The notes under the pieces were generated by a model that saw nothing but the letters and a program-made list of their open reading frames with translations, ran no database searches and was not told the origin of the DNA. The translations under genes were made by a program, and so were the position numbers. Positions 8,908 to 17,464 of a DNA stretch of 64,000 bases are shown one piece after another. The stretch covers positions 1 to 64,000 of the forward strand of contig NZ_KZ984563.1 in assembly GCF_003574445.1 (NCBI RefSeq), written 5' to 3'. How positions within the stretch are numbered: position 1 is the first letter of the stretch; every line of letters starts with the position of its first letter. Source of the stretch: Streptomyces sp. YIM 130001. GTDB taxonomy: Bacteria > Actinomycetota > Actinomycetes > Streptomycetales > Streptomycetaceae.

Positions 8908-9693
8908 CTACTTCGAGGTGAACTTCTCGTACTCCTTGAGGACCTCTTCGGTCGGGCCGTCCATGCGCAGTTCGCCGCGCTCCAGCCACAGGACGCGGTC
9001 GCAGGTGTCCCGGATCGACTTGTTGTTGTGGCTGACCAGGAAGACCGTGCCGGCCTCCTTGCGCAGCTCCCGGATCCGGGCCTCGGAACGCTTCTGGAAC
9101 TTGCGGTCTCCGGTGGCGAGGGCCTCGTCGATCATGAGGACGTCGTGGTCCTTGGCCGCCGCGATGGAGAAGCGCAGGCGGGCGGCCATGCCGGACGAAT
9201 AGGTGCGCATCGGCAGGGTGATGAAGTCGCCCTTCTCGTTGATCCCCGAGAAGTCGACGATGTCCTGGTAGCGCGCCTTGATCTGCTCGCGGGACATGCC
9301 CATCGCGAGCCCGCCGAGTATGACGTTCCGCTCGCCGGTGAGGTCGTTCATCAGGGCCGCGTTCACGCCGAGCAGCGAGGGCTGGCCATCGGTGTAGACC
9401 TTGCCCTTCTCGGCGGGGAGCAGGCCGGCGATGGCGCGCAGGAGCGTGGACTTGCCGGAGCCGTTGGAACCGATGAGGCCGATGGCCTCGCCGCGGTAGG
9501 AGGTGAAGGAGACCCCCTTGACCGCGTGCACCTTGCGTACGCCGCGCTCCTCGCCGCGCTTGACGATGCGGCTGAGGGCCGATGTGGCGCTGCCCTTGCC
9601 CGTCTTGGTGCCGTTCACGCGGTAGACGATGTGCAGTTCGTCCGCGATCACGGTGGGTACGTGCGCCCTGTCGGTGATCTTGTCGTCAGCCAC
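8908..9693 (-). CDS. ABC exporter ATPase, TagH/Wzt-like
   Basis: 261-aa nucleotide-binding subunit of a polysaccharide/teichoic-acid type ABC-2 exporter. Walker A is GSNGSGKST (near 75-83), then a LLGVNAALMNDLTGERN segment typical of TagH/RfbE, the ABC signature YSSGM, Walker B DVLMIDEALATGD and the switch VSHN. An N-terminal stretch of about 55 residues precedes the ATPase core (IVYRVNG, RKVHAVKGVSF), as in TagH. No extra C-terminal carbohydrate-binding domain is present. The GTG at 9691-9693 overlaps the permease stop by eight bases (GTGGCTGA), so subunits are co-translated; upstream in-frame ATGs lie inside the permease gene and are rejected. Confidence 0.92.
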   Translation of the reverse strand: MADDKITDRAHVPTVIADELHIVYRVNGTKTGKGSATSALSRIVKRGEERGVRKVHAVKGVSFTSYRGEAIGLIGSNGSGKSTLLRAIAGLLPAEKGKVYTDGQPSLLGVNAALMNDLTGERNVILGGLAMGMSREQIKARYQDIVDFSGINEKGDFITLPMRTYSSGMAARLRFSIAAAKDHDVLMIDEALATGDRKFQKRSEARIRELRKEAGTVFLVSHNNKSIRDTCDRVLWLERGELRMDGPTEEVLKEYEKFTSK

Positions 9694-10624
9694 GGCCGTA
9701 CTTCTCCTCTGCCTTCCAGAAGTAGATGAAGCCGATGACGCCCGCGACGACGGCCCAGCCGACGGCGAACGCCCACACATGCGACGGCAAGTACCTGTCG
9801 TAGGTGTAGTCGTCGATCAGCGCGAAGCGGATCAGGTCCATGTAGACCGCGGCGGGATTCCACTGCAGAACGTCGCTGACCCAGCCAGGCACGTCCTTGT
9901 CGGCCAGCATCGCCGGGATGCTGAACATGACGCCCGAGGCGTACATCCACGTGCGCATCACGAACGGCATGAGCTGCGCGAGGTCCGGAGTCTTGCTGCC
10001 GAGGCGGGCGAAGATCAGGGCGAGGCCGGTATTGAAGACGAACTGCAGGATGAGGGCCGGCACCACCAGGAGCCAGGACCAGGCGGGGAAGATCCCGAAG
10101 CCCAGCATGATCACCACGAGCACGACCATCGAGAACAGCAGCTGCTGCAACTGCTGCAGTGCGAACGAGATCGGCAGCGAGGCCCGTGGGAAGTGCAGCG
10201 CTCTGACCAGGCCCAGGTTGCCCGAGATCGCGCGTACACCCGCCATGACCGAGCTCTGGGTGAAGGTGAAGACGAAGACGCCGGTGACCAGGAACGGCAC
10301 GTAGATGTCGGTCGGAATGCCTCTCCTCGCGTCGAGGAGCAGTCCGAAGATGAAGAAGTAGACCGCCGCGTTCAACAGCGGCGTCACCACCTGCCAGAGC
10401 TGGCCGAGCTTCGCCTGGCTGTACTGCGCGGTCAGCTTGGCCTGCGAGAAGGCCAGGATGAAGTGCCGCCGTCCCCACAGCTGCCGGACGTACTCGAAAA
10501 GACCGGGCCGGGCGCCGCTCTGGGACAGGCCGTACTTGGCGGCGAGCTCGGCCCTGGTCAGCCCGTCGTCGGGCGACGGTGGGGCACTCACCGCGACACC
10601 CCCGTCATGCGTTGTCTCACTCAC
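9686..10624 (-). CDS. ABC-2 type exporter permease, TagG/Wzm-like
   Basis: 312-aa membrane subunit pairing with the ATPase downstream. A cytoplasmic N-terminus of about 75 residues (with FEYVRQLWGRRHFI) leads to six predicted hydrophobic spans, e.g. VVTPLLNAAVYFFIFGLLL, FLVTGVFVFTF, LLFSMVVLVVIMLGFGI, LVVPALILQFVFNTGLALIF and WAFAVGWAVVAGVIGFIYFW. The AQYSQAKLGQLWQVVTP stretch is characteristic of O-antigen and teichoic acid exporters. The likely cargo is an undecaprenyl-linked glycopolymer or lipid-linked product made by the genes just upstream in the same orientation. Confidence 0.9.
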   Translation of the reverse strand: MSETTHDGGVAVSAPPSPDDGLTRAELAAKYGLSQSGARPGLFEYVRQLWGRRHFILAFSQAKLTAQYSQAKLGQLWQVVTPLLNAAVYFFIFGLLLDARRGIPTDIYVPFLVTGVFVFTFTQSSVMAGVRAISGNLGLVRALHFPRASLPISFALQQLQQLLFSMVVLVVIMLGFGIFPAWSWLLVVPALILQFVFNTGLALIFARLGSKTPDLAQLMPFVMRTWMYASGVMFSIPAMLADKDVPGWVSDVLQWNPAAVYMDLIRFALIDDYTYDRYLPSHVWAFAVGWAVVAGVIGFIYFWKAEEKYGRG

Positions 10625-10726
10625 AAGTGGAAACTTTCGTCCTCATAAAAGCGCAAACCGGATCACGCACGCAGCCTCGGACAAGAGCCCGGGGTCACGG
10701 CCCGAATGCTTGTCGACACGAGCTTG

Positions 10727-11629
10727 TCAGATGACGGGGGGCCGGCCCAGTCGGGTCAGCCGCCATACCGTACGCCACTTCATGGGTCGCCTGGGGCCGC
10801 AGGGCGTCGTCCAGCCTTCCTTGAAGCCGCCGAACCAGGCCTTGAGTGCGGGGCGCGAGGGGCGCCTGGCCAGGGTGAGCAGCATCCAGACCCCGAGGTA
10901 GACGGGGACCAGGGGGGCGGGGAGATTGCGGCGGGCGAGCCAGACCCGGTTGCGGGCGACCATGCGGTGGTAGACCGCGTGCCGGGACGGTGCGGTGGTC
11001 GGGTGGTACAGGACCATGTCCGCCCGGTAGTCGATCTGCCAGCCGGCGTCGAGGGCCCGCCAGGCGAGGTCGGTCTCCTCGTGTGCGTAGAAGAAGTCGT
11101 CCGGGAGGCCGCCGACCTGGGCGATCACCGTGGAACGCACCGCGTTCGCGCCGCCGAGGAAAGTGGTGACCCGGGAACTGCGCATCGGGTCGGCCGCACG
11201 CAGGCGCGGGACGTGCCGGCGCTGGGTGACGCCGGTGTCCGGGTCGGCGATGCGGAAGCTGACGATGCCGAGCTCGGGGTCCCCGGCGAAGGCCTCGCGG
11301 CAGAGCCGGGCGGTGTCGGTGTTCGGCAGCAGGCCGTCGTCGTCCAGGAAGAGCAGGATGTCGACGGTGTAGCCGGTACCGGCCTCGTCGCGGAACGCCT
11401 CGATGCCGACGTTGCGGCCGCCGGGGATGCCGAGGTTCTCGGGGAGCTCGACGGTCCGTACGCCCTCGGGAACGTCAGGGACCGGGGAGCCGTTGCCGAC
11501 GACGACCACCTCGACCGGGTCGCCCTCCTGCTTGGCGACCGAGTCGATGAGGGCGCGCAGTTCGTCGCGGCGGTTGCCCATCGTGATGATGACCGCGCCG
11601 GCCTTGAGGGATTCCGTGGACGTAGTCAC
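10727..11629 (-). CDS. Family 2 glycosyltransferase
   Basis: 300-aa GT-A fold enzyme. It opens with GAVIITMGNRRDELRALIDS, then VEVVVVGNGS and the LPENLGIPGGRNVGIEAF signature, the metal/nucleotide-binding LLFLDDDG and the acceptor-side FFYAHEETDLAWRALDAGW (ED-type catalytic region), which places it with rhamnosyl-transferase-like GT2 enzymes. A short hydrophobic stretch near 245-260 (VPVYLGVWMLLTLA) suggests membrane association. Its GTG start (11627-11629) overlaps the stop of the upstream phosphotransferase gene as GTGA. It probably glycosylates the alcohol-phosphate product of the cluster before export. Confidence 0.88.
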   Translation of the reverse strand: MTTSTESLKAGAVIITMGNRRDELRALIDSVAKQEGDPVEVVVVGNGSPVPDVPEGVRTVELPENLGIPGGRNVGIEAFRDEAGTGYTVDILLFLDDDGLLPNTDTARLCREAFAGDPELGIVSFRIADPDTGVTQRRHVPRLRAADPMRSSRVTTFLGGANAVRSTVIAQVGGLPDDFFYAHEETDLAWRALDAGWQIDYRADMVLYHPTTAPSRHAVYHRMVARNRVWLARRNLPAPLVPVYLGVWMLLTLARRPSRPALKAWFGGFKEGWTTPCGPRRPMKWRTVWRLTRLGRPPVI

Positions 11630-12405
11630 TTGAGCCTGCTCGAGACGAGGACGGACACGAGGTGGAGCACCGTCTGCAGCAGCGCGACACCCGCGACCAC
11701 GGCGACGCCGAGCCGGGTGAAGAACAGGTCGTCCCGGATCTGGTCCACGATCGCGAGGACCACGATGAGGAACGAGGCCTCGACGCCCTGGATCAGCCGG
11801 TGGAACTTGAGCGCGGCCGCCGCCTTGCGGGCGAGCGCCATCCCGGAGGAGCGCGGCTCGGCGGCCGACTCCTTGACCGGCGGAAGCCCGCCCTGGTGCC
11901 GGGCCACGCCGACGAGGTCGGTCTCGGCCTTGATCAGTACGGCGCCGAGTGCGGCGAGGGTGCCGAGGAAGGCCCAGAGCCAGTCGATCCGGCCCTCACC
12001 CCACAGATCCGCGGCCCGCAGGCCGAAGCCGAGGAGGACGGCCGCGTCGCACAGGTACGCGGCGACCCGGTCGAGGTAGACGCCGGACAGCGAGAACTGC
12101 TTCTTCCAGCGGGCGACCTCGCCGTCCACACAGTCGAGGAGCAGGTACAGCTGCACCATGACGACGCCGAGGACGGCGCCCCAGATGCCCGGCACCAGGA
12201 GTGCCGGGGCGGCCAGGGCACCGGCGACGGTCATCAGGTAGGTCAGCTGGTTCGCGGTGATCCGCGTGTTCACCAGGTGGCGGTCGATGCGGAGGGAGAC
12301 CTCGCGCATGTAGAGCCGGCCGGCCCAGTGCTCGCCGCTCCGCCGGTCCTTCACCCCCGGAGGGTGAACGACCGGCCGGAGTTCAGCTACCGATGGCTTT
12401 TGCAT
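11626..12405 (-). CDS. CDP-alcohol phosphotransferase family protein with an altered active site
   Basis: 259-aa membrane protein of the CDP-alcohol phosphatidyltransferase family, which moves a phospho-alcohol from a CDP-alcohol to an acceptor alcohol. The family motif is D1xxD2GxxAR(x8)GxxxD3xxxD4. Here DCVDGEVARWKKQFSLSG then VYLDRVAAYLCD shows D1, D2, A-R, G and D3, but the D4 position is alanine; an aspartate occurs four residues further on. Several hydrophobic spans follow. The ATG at 12403-12405 overlaps the preceding dehydrogenase gene by 23 bp and has no strong ribosome binding site, so the start is less certain. The other family member in the cluster (14169-15971) keeps all four aspartates. 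Confidence 0.82.
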   Translation of the reverse strand: MQKPSVAELRPVVHPPGVKDRRSGEHWAGRLYMREVSLRIDRHLVNTRITANQLTYLMTVAGALAAPALLVPGIWGAVLGVVMVQLYLLLDCVDGEVARWKKQFSLSGVYLDRVAAYLCDAAVLLGFGLRAADLWGEGRIDWLWAFLGTLAALGAVLIKAETDLVGVARHQGGLPPVKESAAEPRSSGMALARKAAAALKFHRLIQGVEASFLIVVLAIVDQIRDDLFFTRLGVAVVAGVALLQTVLHLVSVLVSSRLK

Positions 12406-13447
12406 AGTCGGCGTATGCGTCCCTGATCTGGTCGGCGGACAGGTCGAGGTGCTCGAGGATCGTGTAGCGGCCGGGCCGGGTCTGCGGGGCGAACGCCACG
12501 GCCTCGTGCAGGTCCGCGTCGCTGAAGCCCATCTCCCCCGGGAGCACCGGCAGTTGGTGCCTGCGCAGCGTCTCGGCCATGTGCTGTGCGGTGGCGATGT
12601 CACCGCGCAGGAACGTGGCGAACGCGCCGCCGAAGCCGCACTGGTCGCCGTGCGGCGCATTGCGCTTCGGGAACAGCAGGTCGAAGGCGTGGCTGATCTC
12701 GTGGCAGGCGCCCGACGCCGGACGGCTGTCACCGGCCACGGACATCGACATCCCGCAGAGCACCAGGGCCTCGGCGAGGGTGGTGAGGAAGGCGTCGTCC
12801 CGGATGGAGCCCGGGTGGCGAAGGACAGCCTCGGCGGCCTGTCGGGCCATCGCGGCGGCCAGGCCGTCGACCTTCTCGCCGGTCTCGCGCTGGGACAGTT
12901 CCCAGTCGGCGACAGCGGAGATCTTGCAGATCACGTCGCCGATGCCGGCCCGGATGAACTCCGGCGGCGCCTCGCGGATGACGTCGAGGTCGATGACGAT
13001 CCCGATCGGGTTCGGCACTCCGTAGGAGCCCCGGCCCGCGTCGTTGTCGAGGGTGGCGACCGGCGAGCACAGGCCGTCGTTGGCGAGGTTCGTGGCCACG
13101 GCGACCAGCGGCAGACCGACCCGCGCTGCGGCGTACTTCGCGCAGTCGACGATCTTGCCGCCGCCGAGGGCCACCACCGCGTCGTAGCGGCCGCCCTTCT
13201 TTATCGAGTCGGCCAGCTTGACGGCACCGTCGATGGTGCCGTCGGCGCCGGTGAACCAGTCGGCGTCCGGCAGCGCGGGAGCGAAGCGCTCCCGCAGGGC
13301 CAGCCCCGAGCCGCCGCTGATCGCGAAGGCCAGGCGACCGGTCGGCGCGATGCGCTGGTCGGACAGGATCGTGCCCAAGTCCTCCAGCGCACCGGACCGG
13401 ATGTCGACGACGACCGGCGAGGGAATGAGCCTCGTCAGTACTGGCAC
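12383..13447 (-). CDS. sn-glycerol-1-phosphate dehydrogenase-like (AraM/EgsA family)
   Basis: 354-aa iron/zinc-alcohol dehydrogenase superfamily protein closest to AraM and archaeal EgsA, which reduce dihydroxyacetone phosphate to sn-glycerol-1-phosphate with NAD(P)H. Visible marks: NAD-binding VALGGGKIVDCAKYAA, NLANDGLCSPVA, the metal aspartate in AGIGDVICKISAVADWELS, then SRPASGACHEISHAFD (HxxxH) and NAPHGDQCGFG (second metal histidine). GTG 13445-13447 is taken as start because it overlaps the cytidylyltransferase stop (13435-13437) by 13 bp. In this context it would supply a polyol-1-phosphate for CDP activation by its neighbour; the exact substrate is inferred only. Confidence 0.85.
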   Translation of the reverse strand: MPVLTRLIPSPVVVDIRSGALEDLGTILSDQRIAPTGRLAFAISGGSGLALRERFAPALPDADWFTGADGTIDGAVKLADSIKKGGRYDAVVALGGGKIVDCAKYAAARVGLPLVAVATNLANDGLCSPVATLDNDAGRGSYGVPNPIGIVIDLDVIREAPPEFIRAGIGDVICKISAVADWELSQRETGEKVDGLAAAMARQAAEAVLRHPGSIRDDAFLTTLAEALVLCGMSMSVAGDSRPASGACHEISHAFDLLFPKRNAPHGDQCGFGGAFATFLRGDIATAQHMAETLRRHQLPVLPGEMGFSDADLHEAVAFAPQTRPGRYTILEHLDLSADQIRDAYADYAKAIGS

Positions 13448-14172
13448 GCGATCTCCCGCCCCTTGGCCAGGTCGTCGTGGTTGTCGATCTCGACCCACTT
13501 GATGTCGCCGATCGGCGCGAAGTCGATCTTGAAGCCGCGGTTCACGAGCTCCTGGTAGCCGTCCTCGTAGTAGAGGTCGGGGTCGCGCTCGAAGGTGGTC
13601 TTCAGGGCGTCGGCGAGCTCGTCGGCGGCGGAGCCCTCGATCAGGGTGACGCCGATGTACTCGCCGGTGGCCTCGGAGGGGTCCATCAGCTTGGTGATCT
13701 TCTGGACGCCCTTGTCGGCGTCCGCGACGACCTTCATCTCCTCGTCGGCGAGCTGCTTCACCGTGTCGAGCGCGAGGATGATCTTCTGGCCGTTGCCGCG
13801 GGCGGCGAGCAGGGTCTTCTCGACGGAGACGGGGTGCACGGTGTCGCCGTTCGCGAGGATCACGTCGTGCTTGATGGCGTCACGGCCGCACCACAGGGAG
13901 TAGGCGTTGTTCCACTCCTCGGCCTTGTCGTTGTCGATGAGCGTCAGCTTGAGGCCGTACTTCGCCTCGAGGGCCGCCTTGCGCTCGTACACGGCCTCCT
14001 TGCGGTAGCCGACGATGATCGCGACCTCGGTCAGGCCGATCTCGGCGAAGTTGCCGAGGGTCAGGTCGAGGATGGTGGTGTCACCGTCGACGGGCACCAG
14101 AGCCTTGGGCAGGGTGTCCGTGTAGGGACGCAGACGCCGTCCGGCGCCTGCCGCAAGGACGAGGCCGATCAT
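13435..14172 (-). CDS. Nucleotidyltransferase, probably a CTP:alcohol-phosphate cytidylyltransferase
   Basis: 245-aa NTP_transferase fold protein. The N-terminal signature GLVLAAGAGRRLRPYTD and LPKALVPV binds the NTP; WNNAYSLW is the element shared with LicC-like phosphocholine and inositol-phosphate cytidylyltransferases; VILANGDTVHP is the metal-binding aspartate region. Such enzymes make CDP-alcohols, which fits the presence of two CDP-alcohol phosphotransferases in the operon. Its ATG (14170-14172) overlaps the upstream stop by ATGA. A sugar-1-phosphate substrate cannot be excluded. Confidence 0.85.
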   Translation of the reverse strand: MIGLVLAAGAGRRLRPYTDTLPKALVPVDGDTTILDLTLGNFAEIGLTEVAIIVGYRKEAVYERKAALEAKYGLKLTLIDNDKAEEWNNAYSLWCGRDAIKHDVILANGDTVHPVSVEKTLLAARGNGQKIILALDTVKQLADEEMKVVADADKGVQKITKLMDPSEATGEYIGVTLIEGSAADELADALKTTFERDPDLYYEDGYQELVNRGFKIDFAPIGDIKWVEIDNHDDLAKGREIACQY

Positions 14173-15971
14173 GCGGGTTCTCCTTCATCGTGTACGGCGG
14201 GGGCGCCACGTTTGCCGGCGCTGACCCAGAAGCGGATGCTCTCGAAGAGCACCACGAGTGCCACGGCCACGGCGAGAGCCGTGAGCGTGACGGTGAAACC
14301 TTGTGCGGACAGCACGGCTGCGGCGATCGCGACCACCAGCGTCCTGCCTTCGTGTCCGCCGATGACCCGCACGAGCCAGTGCGGAGGCGCGCCGGTGCCG
14401 CCGCGAATGCGGTACACCGTGTCGTAGTGATGGTAGGCGACCGCGGCCACCAGCCCGAAAGCCGCGGGCAAGGCACCGTTCACCTCGGCCCTGGCGGCCA
14501 GCACGAGGATCGTGCCGTACTCGGCGGCGCGGAAGAACGGCGGCACCAGCCAGTCCAGCGGGCCCTTCAGCGGGCGGGCCACCGCGAGCGAGGCGAGCAG
14601 GACGTACAGGACCGCGCCGATCACGAGCGTGAGCGCGTCGTCAGCGAAGGCACAGCCGACCACGATCGCGCCGCCGGCCAGGGCGAGGACGGGCGGCAGC
14701 AACTTGACCGCGGGGACCCCGCGGCCGAAGCGCGCGATCACGGTGGCGAGCGGTCCGCTGTCGGCCAGATCGGCGAGTGCCTGCGCGGCTCGGTCGGTGC
14801 GCCCGGCACGGCGGGTCAGGGAGCGCAGGACGCGGCCCGCGGTGGTGTAGCAGGCGGCGAAGGCGCAGCCGATCAAGAGGACGTAGAAGGTGATGCGCGG
14901 CGTTGTGAGCGCGGTCAGTACGGCGATCAGGGCCCAGCGTTCACCGATCGGCAGGATGATCATCCGGCGCAGCCAGACGGTCCATCCGACGCTGTCGAGG
15001 CGGCCCGAGAGCGCCGCGGTGGGGCTGGTGTTGGCGTTCGCGACGATGCTGTCGGCGTGCGCCTCGTTGAACGAGAAGTCGACGACGTGCCGGCAGATCT
15101 GCAGCACCATCGCGCCGAGAGCCAGGGCCCAGACGTCGTCCCCGCCGCGAGCTGCGCCGAGGGCGAGGCCCGCGTAGTAGGCGTACTCCTTGGCCCGGTC
15201 GAACGTGGCGTCCAGCCAGGCGCCGAGCGTCGAGTACTGCAGCGAGTAGCGGGCGAGCTGCCCGTCCGTGCAGTCCAGGACGAAGGAGAAGAGGAGCAGT
15301 ACACCGGCGGCGACGAAGCCGCCGCGGGTGCCGGTGGCCGCGCAGCCGGCCGCGATCAGGGCGGTGATCAGCGAGGCGGTGGTGACCTGGTTCGGGGTGA
15401 GCCCGCGGCGCGCGCACGAGCGGGCGATGTAGCGGGAGTACGGGCTGATGCAGTACGTGGTGAAGAAGCCGTCGCGGGACTTGACCGCGGTGCGCAGTCG
15501 CACGGCCTCGTCGTCGACGGCGGCGACGGCGCTCGCCGCCTCGTCGCGTTGCTCGGGCCCGGCGGGCACGGTGGCGACCAGGGAGCCGAGCTCGGGGCGG
15601 TACAGCTGCGAACCCTCGGCCGTGAGTTCGACGTCGATGCGGTCGGCGACGGAATCCACGGCGAGCGCGTCACCGCTCGCCTCACCCACGGCGCGCAGCA
15701 GGGTCCGGCGGGCGGCGGGCTGCACGGAGAGCGCGCCCGGCACCGCCCCCGCCGGGAAGCGCGGGTCGGTCAGGGCGAGCCGCAGCGCGTGCACGTGACC
15801 GACGAAGCCGGGGTCGACGAGGGCGACCCGTTCACCGGCGGGCACCGCCGCGAGCAGTTCACCCGCCTCGGCGGCCGAGGCAGCGGTCCGCACCTGGAAG
15901 CCGAGGTCGCCCAGGTCGCCCTCGAGCGACGATCCGGGGACCGGAGAGCCGGTGAGGATGGCGGTCGACAG
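14169..15971 (-). CDS. CDP-alcohol phosphotransferase fusion (DUF5941-like C-terminus), CTG start
   Basis: 600-aa protein and first gene of the cluster. Residues 1-140 form a soluble domain I cannot assign (ILTGSPVPGSSLEGDLGDLG, ERVALVDPGFVGHVHALRL). Then a complete CDP-alcohol phosphotransferase motif, DCTDGQLARYSLQYSTLG / AWLDATFD, with all four aspartates, within a membrane domain, and a hydrophobic C-terminal region that I believe corresponds to DUF5941 (RPLKGPLDWLVPPFFRAAEY). An upstream in-frame TGA bars any ATG; the best start is CTG at 15969-15971, nine bases after AAGGAG (15981-15986). The first usable GTG (15891-15893) would cut off 26 residues and has no such site. The fusion resembles the logic of bifunctional IPCT-DIPPS enzymes. 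Confidence 0.85.
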   Translation of the reverse strand: MSTAILTGSPVPGSSLEGDLGDLGFQVRTAASAAEAGELLAAVPAGERVALVDPGFVGHVHALRLALTDPRFPAGAVPGALSVQPAARRTLLRAVGEASGDALAVDSVADRIDVELTAEGSQLYRPELGSLVATVPAGPEQRDEAASAVAAVDDEAVRLRTAVKSRDGFFTTYCISPYSRYIARSCARRGLTPNQVTTASLITALIAAGCAATGTRGGFVAAGVLLLFSFVLDCTDGQLARYSLQYSTLGAWLDATFDRAKEYAYYAGLALGAARGGDDVWALALGAMVLQICRHVVDFSFNEAHADSIVANANTSPTAALSGRLDSVGWTVWLRRMIILPIGERWALIAVLTALTTPRITFYVLLIGCAFAACYTTAGRVLRSLTRRAGRTDRAAQALADLADSGPLATVIARFGRGVPAVKLLPPVLALAGGAIVVGCAFADDALTLVIGAVLYVLLASLAVARPLKGPLDWLVPPFFRAAEYGTILVLAARAEVNGALPAAFGLVAAVAYHHYDTVYRIRGGTGAPPHWLVRVIGGHEGRTLVVAIAAAVLSAQGFTVTLTALAVAVALVVLFESIRFWVSAGKRGAPAVHDEGEPA

Positions 15972-16420
15972 ACGAACTCACTCCTTGAGGGGCCGGGCGC
16001 CTGGTCGGCGCACCGGACGGCATGCGAGGGCCTCAGGGACGAGTTCGGCCCTGGCCCTGGCGGCATGTCGGCAGAGGTTATCGGATGTTGGGAAGGGTCG
16101 GTTCACCGCCCGTTCATGGCCCCATAAGGGCAGTCTGCGTGGCGGCCGAACCGCGGCCATCATCGTGGATCACCACTCCGCGCGACAAACCGCGCCCTCG
16201 CACCGCCCCCCTCCCGGCGATCTTGCCGACGCCCTGACCAGGCATCATTTCCGCAGGTCAGGGCACATGACAACGGTGTTCAGTACCGTGTTGCCCGATA
16301 CCCCCTACCCGTAGTTCACTGAGGTCGTCGGAGGTCGGCGGCAGCGACTGGTGTCCGGCCGGACAGGGGCGGAATGTCCGTAGACGTACGCCCCGGAGGA
16401 ATCGACCCGAGGGGGAAGTG
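15972..16420. other. Divergent intergenic region without a gene
   Basis: 449 bp between the minus-strand glycerol-phosphate/export cluster and the plus-strand CDF transporter. It should contain the promoters of both. I see the AAGGAG at 15981-15986 and an AT-richer stretch near 16250-16320, but no -35/-10 pair I would stand behind and no small gene. Confidence 0.5.
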
Positions 16421-17359
16421 ATGGGGGCAGGACACGACCACGGTCACGCACAGGGTGCGGCGGCCGGCGGGACCGTGTCGGCCGCGTACCAAGGGCGGCT
16501 GCGGGCGGCGCTCGCGATCACGCTCGGCGTGATGGTCGTCCAGATCGTCGGCGGCCTGATGGCCGACTCGCTGGCCCTGGTCGCCGACGCCGCGCACATG
16601 GCGACCGACGCGGTCGGGCTCGGTATGGCGCTGCTCGCCATCCACTTCGCCAACCGTCCGACGACGGACAACCGGACCTTCGGCTACGCCCGCGCCGAGA
16701 TCCTCGCGGCACTGGCCAACTGTCTGCTGCTCCTCGGCGTCGGCGGCTACGTGCTCTACGAGGCGATCGAGCGGTTCATCACCCCGGCGCAGACCGACGG
16801 CCCGCTCGCGATGCTCTTCGGCGCGATCGGCCTGGTGGCGAACATCGCATCCCTGAGCCTGCTGATGCGCGGCCAGAAGGAGAGCCTGAACCTGCGCGGC
16901 GCCTTCCTGGAAGTCCTGGCGGACGCCCTCGGCTCCGCCACGGTGATCATCGCGGCCGCAGTGATCATGATCACCGGCTGGCAGGCCGCGGACCCCGTCG
17001 CCTCGCTCGTCATCGGTCTGATGATCGTCCCCCGTACGGTGCGGCTGCTGCGCGAGACGCTGAACGTGCTCCTCGAGGCGGCGCCGAAGGGCGTGGACAT
17101 GAACGAGGTGCGCCAGCACATACTCGAGCTGCCCGGCGTGGAGGACGTGCACGATCTGCACGCCTGGACGATCACCTCGGGGATGCCGGTGCTGTCCGCG
17201 CACGTGGTGGTCAGCCACGAGGTACTGGACAGCGTCGGGCACGAGAGGATGCTGCACGAACTGCAGGGCTGCCTCGGGGAGCACTTCGACGTCGAGCACT
17301 GCACCTTCCAGCTGGAGCCGAGCGGGCACGCGGAGCACGAGGCGGGTCTCTGCCACTGA
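16421..17359 (+). CDS. CDF family metal cation efflux protein
   Basis: 312-aa cation diffusion facilitator, CzcD/ZitB-like, exporting Zn2+ (or Co2+/Cd2+) in exchange for protons. The N-terminus is histidine-rich (GHDHGHAQG). TM2 and TM5 carry the metal-site motifs SLALVADAAHMATD (DxxxHMxxD) and GAFLEVLADALGSATV (here EVLAD, the second HxxxD position being E-D). Six spans are followed by a C-terminal cytoplasmic domain with VEDVHDLHAWTITSGMPVLS and a histidine-rich end. ATG 16421-16423 is preferred over the adjacent GTG because GAGGGGGAAG then has proper spacing. No metalloregulator is nearby. Confidence 0.92.
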   Translation: MGAGHDHGHAQGAAAGGTVSAAYQGRLRAALAITLGVMVVQIVGGLMADSLALVADAAHMATDAVGLGMALLAIHFANRPTTDNRTFGYARAEILAALANCLLLLGVGGYVLYEAIERFITPAQTDGPLAMLFGAIGLVANIASLSLLMRGQKESLNLRGAFLEVLADALGSATVIIAAAVIMITGWQAADPVASLVIGLMIVPRTVRLLRETLNVLLEAAPKGVDMNEVRQHILELPGVEDVHDLHAWTITSGMPVLSAHVVVSHEVLDSVGHERMLHELQGCLGEHFDVEHCTFQLEPSGHAEHEAGLCH

Positions 17360-17464
17360 GGTCCCGGTCCGCCGTCACCGACGCCTTGGCCGGCGGGCAG
17401 CACACGGGAGTCGGCGACCACACACAGTGATACGGTGGCCGTCGATTCCTGAGGAGGTGGGTTG

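Noticed and set aside
8908..15971. A classical wall teichoic acid operon
   Set aside because: The exporter is TagGH-like, but there is no TagD, TagB/F polymerase, TagO or TagA; the G1P dehydrogenase and membrane CDP-alcohol phosphotransferases point to another chemistry.
16280..16320. CsoR-like copper operator upstream of the CDF gene (ATACCCCCTACCC)
   Set aside because: Only a half site is present; the required GGGG-containing second half is missing.
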